Assembly: GCA_002751075.1 (NCBI GenBank)
Contig: NAOQ01000065.1
Coordinates: 159,673 to 172,977 of the forward strand
DNA from: Ichthyophonus hoferi
Taxonomy: Eukaryota; Opisthokonta; Ichthyosporea; Ichthyophonida; Ichthyophonidae
Reading direction: 5' to 3'
Length of the DNA: 13,305 nt
How positions within the stretch are numbered: the stretch's first letter is position 1; the number at the start of each line of letters is the position of its first letter. The notes under the pieces were generated by a model. That model searched no databases. It saw only the letters and a program-made list of their open reading frames with translations, and was not told the origin of the DNA. The translations under genes and the position numbers were made by a program. Positions 10,301-13,305 of this stretch are shown here, one piece after another.

Positions 10301-12136
10301 CCTTGCTTATCTATTTACCTACATATCACTCACTATTACTATACCTATACCTATACTTACAACTATACTTATCTAGGGTGCCGATGATGATGGTTCAGAG
10401 GCGGTAGCGCCAGGTAAAAGGACATTAGAGTCAGTAAAGGGAGCTGAATCTATAATAGAAGGTAGGGTATATGTATAGTACATGCAGTATAGTATAGTAT
10501 ATATTGTTATTATATTGATGGTTTCTGTCTTAATATCTGTTATCTAATTACTTTTATGTTTATTACCTTAACAATAGACGAAATAAACTCATAGTATATG
10601 TTAAAATGAAGTAGTATAACTTTATGTCTTTTATACTTACTCTCTCATCCAATCATCCAGCTATTGTATTACCTTAACAATAGATGTAATATAATAAACT
10701 CACTATGTGCCTATCAAAAGGAAGCATTATAAGTTCAAGTATTTTAACCTTACTCTCCCATCCACTCCCATATAGCCATTGAACTAGCTGATCAAGAGAC
10801 GGCAGCAATGACCCAATGGAAACAGGATTGTGATGATCTGAGAGCCTATGGAAATGACGAAGCAGTACTACCTGCACCACCACAGAAGAATGTCATTATG
10901 AAATACCTGAATATAGAATCACCGGATAGGTGGGTCTTAATAGATATTAGCTATATAATTATGTAACGGCTGCTTGTGTGCATTTTAATTTAAAAATGTT
11001 GTAAAATTAAAATAAAATTGATGTATCTACCATTAAAATTGCCATCTAGTCAGCACAAGGATCTATAATCCAAACAGGGGTCAAATATTCTGCTAAAACA
11101 AGAAACAGAAATGCTTTATCCTTAATTATATAATTATTTTTCACAGATATGTATTGTATACCGTCCAACGCATCCACCCTAATGAACTAGATCAAGCCTT
11201 ATTGGTCCTCCCCTTCAACCAGGCTACACGCCTATTGAACTATGTTAATAGTAAGTAATTCATTAATTATCATTATAATGTTGATATATGATTAGGTATG
11301 CCTTTTCTATTACAAGTTCTTCTATAAGTATCATGTGAACTGTGACATTACGATGACGTTATTATGATGTAATGAGCTCATTTTAGCTATCTATCTATCT
11401 ATATATCTGCCCACCTTGTTATCTTACATCTGGTGAACTAGTGGTTATTCTAGTATGATCTTGTATTGTATTGTGCCGTATTATATTATATTATGTAACT
11501 TAAGCATTCTATAATTTGCCCCCCTTTCCCTTCTACACTACACCTCTCGCTCTCTCTTTCTCTTACTAACTATACTATCCGTACAATAATCACAATAAAC
11601 AACACAGCGTGGTTAGAGAAGGGATGGGAGACAGAGCTAGCAGGTCGTTGCCTCTTGTTCCTGTTACAAATTCATCAGAATCAACTAGTAGCAACTAAAA
11701 CTATGTTAGAGACATTAGATTCTCTAAGGGTTAGTGCTAGATCACGGATGAGTGCATGGAAGGTATGTAGATTGGATTGGATTAGATTAGATTAGATCAA
11801 TTTGTGATTAGGTTGGTTGACTTGGGGGTGTATGTGTAGATATGTAGGTATATCTAAATGCATATGTGTACATCTATACTGCATACTATTATTGTTTTAT
11901 TAGAGATTCTGTTTGGGATTGATACTATAGTTACTTTGCCTATGTTGTGTATAAGGTTATAGTATTATTATTTACTCATACATACATACATACAGGATAC
12001 TGTTGGGTTTAATCTAGCTGGATTACGTCATATCCAGAAAGAACTTGAACTAAATAATGTTAAATTCTTCACGGATGCCCGGGCTAACCAATTGGAAAAG
12101 GCCAAGAAGAAAAAACGCAGAGTGTTGGTTGGCTAA
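1114..12136 (+). CDS. WDR3: WDR3 (Utp12/Dip2) ortholog, complete 21-exon gene, 923 aa
   Basis: Nucleolar WD40 protein of the UtpB subcomplex of the small-subunit processome, which acts with U3 snoRNP on the 5' ETS of pre-rRNA during 18S maturation (family knowledge). Exons: 1114-1349, 2341-2523, 2906-3053, 3334-3438, 3735-3851, 4148-4253, 5358-5521, 5778-5855, 6157-6247, 6642-6739, 7264-7464, 8003-8125, 8347-8397, 8660-8740, 9715-9971, 10121-10214, 10377-10461, 10776-10929, 11147-11250, 11608-11762, 11996-12136. All 20 introns are GT-AG and all phases agree. WD-type blade ends are seen at residues 46-47, 88-89, 130-131, 172-173, 415-416, 497-498 and 636-637. The Utp12 C-terminal domain spans about 780-885 and a basic tail 912-919. 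Length is close to human WDR3 (about 940). The start has an in-frame upstream TAG at 1090-1092 and a favourable A(-3)/G(+4) context. The gene looks intact. Identity rests on remembered family sequence, not a search. Confidence 0.95.
1350..2340 (+). other. Intron 1 (991 bases)
   Basis: GTAGGT...TTTCAG. A+T-rich with TACTATACTATAC-type repeats near the donor and a (TC)n tract at 2019-2045. No gene, hairpin RNA or transposon recognised. The short open frames inside it are low-complexity translations of the repeats. Confidence 0.9.
2019..2045. repeat. (TC)n microsatellite in intron 1
   Basis: About 13 TC dinucleotides in a row, roughly 300 bases before the exon 2 acceptor, so not its pyrimidine tract. 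Confidence 0.97.
2341..2523 (+). CDS. WDR3: WDR3 exon 2 (residues 79-140)
   Basis: Follows acceptor CTACTTTCAG. Encodes [10 protein letters not shown] (80-89), the GH dipeptide at 101-102, [12 protein letters not shown] (120-131) and ETGMYR, all closely matching human WDR3. It ends after two bases of an Arg codon at donor GTAGGT (2524). A second GT lies four bases further on. Confidence 0.95.
2524..2905 (+). other. Intron 2 (382 bases)
   Basis: GTAGGT...TTATAG. Begins with a GTATGTATATAGG-type simple repeat. From about 2755 it holds less repetitive sequence with several ATTGG/CCAAT words and a 19-base word at 2839-2857 that recurs with one change in intron 11. Confidence 0.9.
2906..3053 (+). 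CDS. WDR3: WDR3 exon 3 (residues 140-189)
   Basis: Follows acceptor TTATAG and completes the split Arg. Encodes LRGHKDQIT (141-149), [11 protein letters not shown] (163-173) and the conserved VGHRSE (184-189), then donor GTAATA at 3054. The last 45 bases and this donor are copied twice more in the intron that follows. Confidence 0.94.
3009..3246 (+). repeat. Three tandem copies of the exon 3 end plus donor
   Basis: Copy 1 (3009-3094) is the real last 45 coding bases of exon 3, the donor at 3054 and about 40 intron bases. Copy 2 (3095-3182) differs by about six substitutions and a two-base TA insertion. Copy 3 (3183 to about 3246) is older and more diverged. Spare donors GTAATA lie at 3140 and 3228. 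Reading past the real donor meets a stop at 3072-3074, so the spare donors cannot extend the protein. Copies 2 and 3 sit wholly within intron 3. Confidence 0.93.
3334..3438 (+). CDS. WDR3: WDR3 exon 4 (residues 190-224)
   Basis: Follows acceptor TTGCAACAG in phase 0. Encodes [16 protein letters not shown] and MKLWAIG (211-217), the next blade, matching the human VWGLV...RLITG...LRVWDI pattern. The blade ends in WA instead of WD. The acidic linker after it (PAEKEE) is shorter than the human one. Donor GTAGGT at 3439. Confidence 0.93.
3735..3851 (+). CDS. WDR3: WDR3 exon 5 (residues 225-263)
   Basis: Follows acceptor ATTATTACAG in phase 0. Encodes [16 protein letters not shown] (238-253), aligning with the human GSIMREGRDRVVNLAV segment, which is a good family marker. 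Donor GTAATT at 3852. Together with exon 4 it shows that the linker before this segment is tens of residues shorter than in human. Confidence 0.92.
3961..4117. repeat. Diverged direct repeat in intron 5
   Basis: CAATTTATAATGTATGG and GTTTATGTTGATTAAT (3961-4004) recur in shortened form from about 4077 (CAATTTATGGTATGG, GTTTATGTTAATTAAT), separated by TACATACATATA-type sequence. Lies inside the 296-base intron 5 and does not touch a splice site. Confidence 0.7.
4148..4253 (+). CDS. WDR3: WDR3 exon 6 (residues 264-299), basic helix
   Basis: Follows acceptor CTCCGATAG. Encodes [20 protein letters not shown] and then a run rich in Lys and Arg ([16 protein letters not shown], 283-298). It matches the highly basic stretch of human WDR3 at the same place and may serve as a nuclear or nucleolar localisation signal (inference). 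Phase 1, donor GTGAGT at 4254. Confidence 0.93.
4254..5357 (+). other. Intron 6 (1104 bases, the longest)
   Basis: GTGAGT...TTATAG. Less repetitive than the other long introns. Contains many ATTGG/CCAAT words and TTTTAA blocks but no coding potential, no tRNA-like fold and no clear terminal inverted repeats. The open frame running into exon 7 from 5258 is intronic and does not match WDR3. Confidence 0.88.
5358..5521 (+). CDS. WDR3: WDR3 exon 7 (residues 299-353)
   Basis: Follows acceptor GTATTATAG and completes a Glu codon. Encodes an acidic spacer (QAEETEISE), then [19 protein letters not shown], matching the human TNIKTSAKIKSFDLI segment. The [10 protein letters not shown] insertion looks lineage-specific. 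The preceding intron reads open into the exon, so its start is set by the splice site and homology. Donor GTAGGC at 5522. Confidence 0.9.
5778..5855 (+). CDS. WDR3: WDR3 exon 8 (residues 354-379)
   Basis: Follows acceptor TTTGCTCACAG in phase 0. Encodes [15 protein letters not shown], matching human AVFLLQNNLVELYSL, then a polar linker. Donor GTAAGA at 5856. The linker to the next blade ([10 protein letters not shown]) is about as long as the human one, so no extra exon is needed in the next intron. Confidence 0.92.
5861..5970. repeat. 33-37-bp minisatellite near the intron 8 donor
   Basis: ATGATGTC...TATATGGTA units start at 5861, 5898 and 5931 (third unit ATGACGCA...), with a fragment after. 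It begins five bases after the donor GT of intron 8 (5856-6156, 301 bases); the rest of that intron holds a strong decoy acceptor at 5990 but no gene. Confidence 0.75.
6157..6247 (+). CDS. WDR3: WDR3 exon 9 (residues 380-410)
   Basis: Follows acceptor TTACTCTAG in phase 0. Encodes [20 protein letters not shown], the first strands of the second propeller, with the conserved GHRS-VR core of human GGHRSDVRTLSFSSD. It ends after one base of an Asn codon at donor GTATGT (6248). Confidence 0.93.
6248..6641 (+). other. Intron 9 (394 bases) with long pyrimidine tract
   Basis: GTATGT...CTCTAG. A+T-rich and TATAGG-rich in the first two thirds. The last 50 or so bases (about 6586-6639) are almost wholly C and T with CTCTCT and CTCCCTCC runs, an expanded polypyrimidine tract for the exon 10 acceptor. 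No gene seen. Confidence 0.92.
6642..6739 (+). CDS. WDR3: WDR3 exon 10 (residues 410-442)
   Basis: Follows an unusually long C/T-rich tract ending CTCTCTAG. Encodes [16 protein letters not shown] and [14 protein letters not shown], nearly colinear with human SIKIWNRSTLQCIRTM...EYALCSFFVPGDRQ. WN takes the WD position at 415-416. Donor GTAAGG at 6740. Confidence 0.95.
6740..7263 (+). other. Intron 10 (524 bases)
   Basis: GTAAGG...CCACAG. The first 200 bases are ordinary A+T-rich sequence. From 6939 it is made of the degenerate repeat that carries a copy of the exon 11 start, listed separately. Confidence 0.9.
6939..7298 (+). repeat. Degenerate tandem repeat copying the exon 11 acceptor and start
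   Basis: Units open with A(A/G)CCATAT(T/C)T or similar at 6939, 7043 and 7169, and share a TTCAATAATTTT-type block. The unit beginning at 7043 contains CAG at 7131-7133 followed by 35 bases (7134-7168) that match the real exon 11 start (7264-7298) at about 30 positions, including an unbroken AAGAGTGGAGAGATT. Use of the upstream acceptor would run to a stop within about 30 codons. The 6939 unit lacks a recognisable exon part. Confidence 0.88.
7264..7464 (+). CDS. WDR3: WDR3 exon 11 (residues 443-509)
   Basis: Follows acceptor ACTTCCACAG in phase 0. Encodes [14 protein letters not shown], then [20 protein letters not shown], then [11 protein letters not shown] (492-502), almost the human sequence. 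The first 35 bases and the acceptor have a diverged copy 130 bases upstream. Donor GTAAGA at 7465. Confidence 0.96.
7465..8002 (+). other. Intron 11 (538 bases)
   Basis: GTAAGA...TATACAG. A+T-rich with several CCAAT/ATTGG words, a CACGTG at 7857-7862 and the 19-base word shared with intron 2 (7835-7853). The final 80 bases are C/T-rich. The open frame from 7919 into exon 12 is intronic before 8003. Confidence 0.9.
8003..8125 (+). CDS. WDR3: WDR3 exon 12 (residues 510-550)
   Basis: Follows acceptor CTATACTATACAG in phase 0. Encodes TAKRL, a short variable loop, then [20 protein letters not shown] and DCTVK, which is nearly invariant with human [26 protein letters not shown]. Upstream sequence is open in this frame, so the left border is set by the AG and alignment. 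Donor GTGAGA at 8126. Confidence 0.93.
8347..8397 (+). CDS. WDR3: WDR3 exon 13, small exon (residues 551-567)
   Basis: A 51-base exon encoding [17 protein letters not shown], matching human IFYVDTLKFFLSLYGHK. The acceptor (CATGTGATCAG) has a weak pyrimidine tract and the donor is GTATAC, so both borders are poor matches to consensus. Homology and conserved phase make the call secure. Confidence 0.93.
8660..8740 (+). CDS. WDR3: WDR3 exon 14 (residues 568-594)
   Basis: Follows acceptor TATTTATAG in phase 0. Encodes [20 protein letters not shown] and DKNIKFW, equal in layout to human LPVICMDISHDGALIATGSADRNVKIW. The donor is a full-consensus GTAAGT at 8741. Confidence 0.95.
8741..9714 (+). other. 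Intron 14 (974 bases)
   Basis: GTAAGT...TTTCAG. Contains ACTATACTATAC repeats near 9090-9118, a small perfect hairpin word CTTAAAA-ACA-TTTTAAG at 9380-9396, a CACGTG at 9456-9461 and an (ATTA)n-like run before the acceptor. No gene or recognisable transposon. Confidence 0.9.
9715..9971 (+). CDS. WDR3: WDR3 exon 15, last blades (residues 595-680)
   Basis: The longest coding exon. Follows acceptor AATATTTCAG. Encodes [30 protein letters not shown] (627-637), [16 protein letters not shown] and [13 protein letters not shown] (668-680), the last blades of the second propeller. It ends two bases into an Arg codon at GTAGGT (9972), with another GT four bases on. Confidence 0.96.
10121..10214 (+). 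CDS. WDR3: WDR3 exon 16, acidic helical linker (residues 680-711)
   Basis: Follows acceptor GCCTAATTAG and completes Arg. Encodes [18 protein letters not shown] and further Glu/Lys-rich sequence, matching human LILEEEREMEREAEYEE. Likely a charged helix leaving the second propeller. Donor GTATTG at 10215. Confidence 0.94.
10377..10461 (+). CDS. WDR3: WDR3 exon 17 (residues 712-740)
   Basis: Follows acceptor ACTTATCTAG in phase 0. Encodes an acidic, poorly conserved [10 protein letters not shown] stretch, then [15 protein letters not shown], matching human KKTIETVKAAERIMEA. Ends in phase 1 at donor GTAGGG (10462). Confidence 0.93.
10561..10781 (+). repeat. Tandem duplication spanning the exon 18 acceptor
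   Basis: Copy 1 (10561-10666) and copy 2 (10667-10781) both begin TATTACCTTAACAATAGA and end with a CTTACTCTC(T/C)CATCCA tract, an AG and C(T/C)ATTG. The second copy supplies the real acceptor of exon 18. The first keeps CAG at 10658-10660. Splicing to it would meet TAA within six codons. It makes up most of intron 17 (10462-10775, 314 bases). Confidence 0.88.
10776..10929 (+). CDS. WDR3: WDR3 exon 18 (residues 740-791)
   Basis: Follows acceptor CTCCCATATAG and completes an Ala codon. Encodes [16 protein letters not shown] and a Pro/Ala linker, then [14 protein letters not shown], corresponding to human AIELYREETAKM...NPILMAYGSISPSA. The acceptor region is duplicated in the preceding intron. 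Ends in phase 2 at donor GTGGGT (10930). Confidence 0.93.
11147..11250 (+). CDS. WDR3: WDR3 exon 19, Utp12 domain start (residues 791-826)
   Basis: Follows acceptor ATTTTTCACAG and completes Arg. Encodes [20 protein letters not shown] and [14 protein letters not shown], matching human YVLEIFKGIKSSELEESLLVLPF. This is the start of the helical Dip2/Utp12 C-terminal domain. Ends in phase 1 at full-consensus donor GTAAGT (11251). Confidence 0.95.
11251..11607 (+). other. Intron 19 (357 bases)
   Basis: GTAAGT...CACAG. Holds a short (CTAT)n run near 11386-11402, TATTATATTATAT near 11480, and a C/T-rich stretch at 11518-11567 well before the acceptor. No gene seen. Confidence 0.9.
11608..11762 (+). 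CDS. WDR3: WDR3 exon 20, Utp12 domain core (residues 826-877)
   Basis: Follows acceptor AAACAACACAG, poor in pyrimidines. Encodes [20 protein letters not shown], with the CR-LFFLL-IH signature of the family, and [17 protein letters not shown]. Phase 0, donor GTATGT at 11763. Confidence 0.95.
11771..11797. repeat. ATTGG/ATTAG pentanucleotide run in intron 20
   Basis: Five ATTGG or ATTAG units in tandem just inside the donor of intron 20 (11763-11995). Confidence 0.85.
11977..11995 (+). repeat. (CATA)n tract forming the exon 21 acceptor
   Basis: About four CATA units run directly into CAG at 11993-11995, so the last acceptor lacks an ordinary pyrimidine tract. The exon border is fixed by homology ([10 protein letters not shown]). 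Confidence 0.9.
11996..12136 (+). CDS. WDR3: WDR3 exon 21, C terminus (residues 878-923 and stop)
   Basis: Follows an acceptor lying inside a (CATA)n tract. Encodes [18 protein letters not shown], matching human DVIGFNMAGLDYLKREFE, then FFTDA and the basic tail KAKKKKRR (912-919), a probable nuclear or nucleolar localisation signal. TAA is at 12134-12136. Confidence 0.95.
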   Translation, partial: DTVGFNLAGLRHIQKELELNNVKFFTDARANQLEKAKKKKRRVLVG

Positions 12137-12350
12137 GAAATTAGTAATGATACATTATGACGTGATTGATTATGATGTCAGTATGATCACCAAGGTGTAC
12201 TATGGATGTGGTGTCATATGGGTGCAATGTGAAGAGGCAGGGAAGGGTCTATACTGGGTATAGATGCATGTATGTAGGAGTGATATAGTGCATAGTATAG
12301 TAGGATTATAGTATATAGCATATAGCAATAACCTATTGAGACATAATAAA
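12137..12350 (+). promoter_or_regulatory. 3' UTR with AATAAA polyadenylation signal
   Basis: About 210 bases after the stop, an AATAAA hexamer lies at 12345-12350, followed by T-rich sequence. Placement is typical for a short animal 3' UTR. The cleavage site itself cannot be read. The frame open across this stretch from 12057 is a shadow of exon 21. Confidence 0.65.
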
Positions 12351-13257
12351 ATTGATAACCTATATATGTTTATCGATCTACTTTTAAACCTATATTGTTT
12401 ATTTCTGATAGGGGTAAGATCATGTATGCTCTGTAGTATGTATTTTAGTACTAAACACTACTACTAGAATACAGCACAATACAATATAATGTAATACAAT
12501 GCATATCATATTATGTAATATCTCTCATATCATACTTTACTATACCACTATATAACCATGAAAATTAGGGTAAGCACAGCTCACGGGTCTGCTCTAGTTT
12601 CAACAATTATTAAGCATTTGATTGGAGTATTCCTATCAATATTATTAATAGAACCCAATGGATTAATCTGTTCTTCTCAAAATAGGCTATTACTGGTTGA
12701 TTTAGAATTAATATAATGCCTTTAAAATGAAGCAAATGTGTGACTGAAGTGTAAAAAGGCTATAACTGTCTATAATTACAATATATACTTATGCATATAT
12801 AGGCATGATTATACTTGATAGAAAATTGAAAAACGTAAGCAAATACGAATATCCAAATCAGCTTGTACGAGGTCATCTCAATTGAGGTATTGTATTCGAA
12901 CTACTATACTATCTTACCACAATACCACAATGGCACATAGAGTATAGGATAGTACGGTGTAGTACAAACAAGTATTCTTATTGTTTTCTCTTTTTCTATT
13001 ACCTAGTATCATTTCTATCATATACTATTCAGCACAGGATAATATCATATCATATCTTACAATATTAAGGATTAAAGATAATTTAACCATAGTAAACTAA
13101 TCATCATATATTAATTTTCATAGAGTGAATCTATTGGCCCTCTCAGAAATTAAAATAATTGGTAATTTATTTTTAACCAAATTTTATCATGGAGAAATAA
13201 TAATATAAATACATACTATATATAGTCATATTCTAGATTGCATATAAATTATGCCCG

Positions 13258-13261
<4 letters not shown>
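12351..13261. other. Gene-free 3' intergenic sequence
   Basis: A+T-rich, with scattered TACTATA and CATATCATATC words. I searched both strands for WDR3-like or other coding blocks, splice-bounded exons and RNA genes and saw none. The longest tempting frame (ATG at 12558, 52 codons) has no recognisable similarity. Confidence 0.75.

Positions 13262-13299
<38 letters not shown>
13262..13299. repeat. (TA)n microsatellite at the window end
   Basis: About 19 TA dinucleotides in an unbroken run, six bases from the window edge. Confidence 0.97.
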
Positions 13300-13300
<1 letters not shown>

Positions 13301-13305
13301 ATAGA

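Noticed and set aside
12057-12263. 68-codon frame crossing the WDR3 stop codon
   Set aside because: It is a shifted-frame shadow of exon 21 continuing into the 3' UTR.
12558-12716. 52-codon frame with a hydrophobic middle in the 3' flank
   Set aside because: Looks like a small membrane peptide, but there is no homology, no splice or promoter context, and this length is expected by chance.
1-13305. Search for a novel multi-gene system, mobile element proteins, CRISPR or RNA genes
   Set aside because: Everything coding that I can recognise belongs to one conserved housekeeping gene; remaining sequence is introns, simple repeats and intergenic DNA.

Overview
This is a eukaryotic window holding one complete, intron-rich, plus-strand protein-coding gene. 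The A+T-rich introns, 21 short exons with GT-AG borders, dense simple repeats and animal-like protein sequence suggest an early-branching animal. A demosponge is my best guess, but the sequence does not prove it. I found no bacterial, viral or retroelement genes, no tRNA or rRNA, no CRISPR array and no second protein-coding gene.

The gene (ATG 1114 to TAA 12136) encodes an ortholog of WDR3 (yeast Utp12/Dip2). The 21 coding exons sum to 2772 nt, or 923 residues, against about 940 in human WDR3. I set the borders by hand from reading frame, splice consensus and remembered human WDR3. The exons join in frame from the MVAKSYLRY start to a basic KAKKKKRR tail. WDR3/Utp12 is a UtpB subunit of the nucleolar small-subunit processome, which packages the 5' external transcribed spacer and U3 snoRNA during 18S rRNA maturation. 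The order is two WD40 propellers (about residues 20-690, with a basic segment inside), an acidic helical linker, the Utp12 C-terminal domain and a basic tail.

Layout: 1-79 is a (TAA)n microsatellite. 201-987 holds three diverged copies of a 5'-flanking repeat, with a 43-bp minisatellite inside the middle copy and CACGTG E-boxes in copies 2 and 3. 988-1113 is the probable core promoter and 5' UTR. 1114-12136 is the gene. An AATAAA signal lies at 12345-12350. 12351-13305 is gene-free A+T-rich sequence ending in a (TA)n tract.

The most notable structure is in the introns. Three separate introns carry local tandem duplications that copy a splice site with some adjoining exon: the exon 3 donor (three copies), the exon 11 acceptor (two copies) and the exon 18 acceptor (two copies). 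The spare sites keep GT or AG, but using any of them would bring a stop codon. This suggests recurrent slippage-type duplication that lengthens introns and leaves decoy splice sites. I did not find evidence for a novel multi-gene system.
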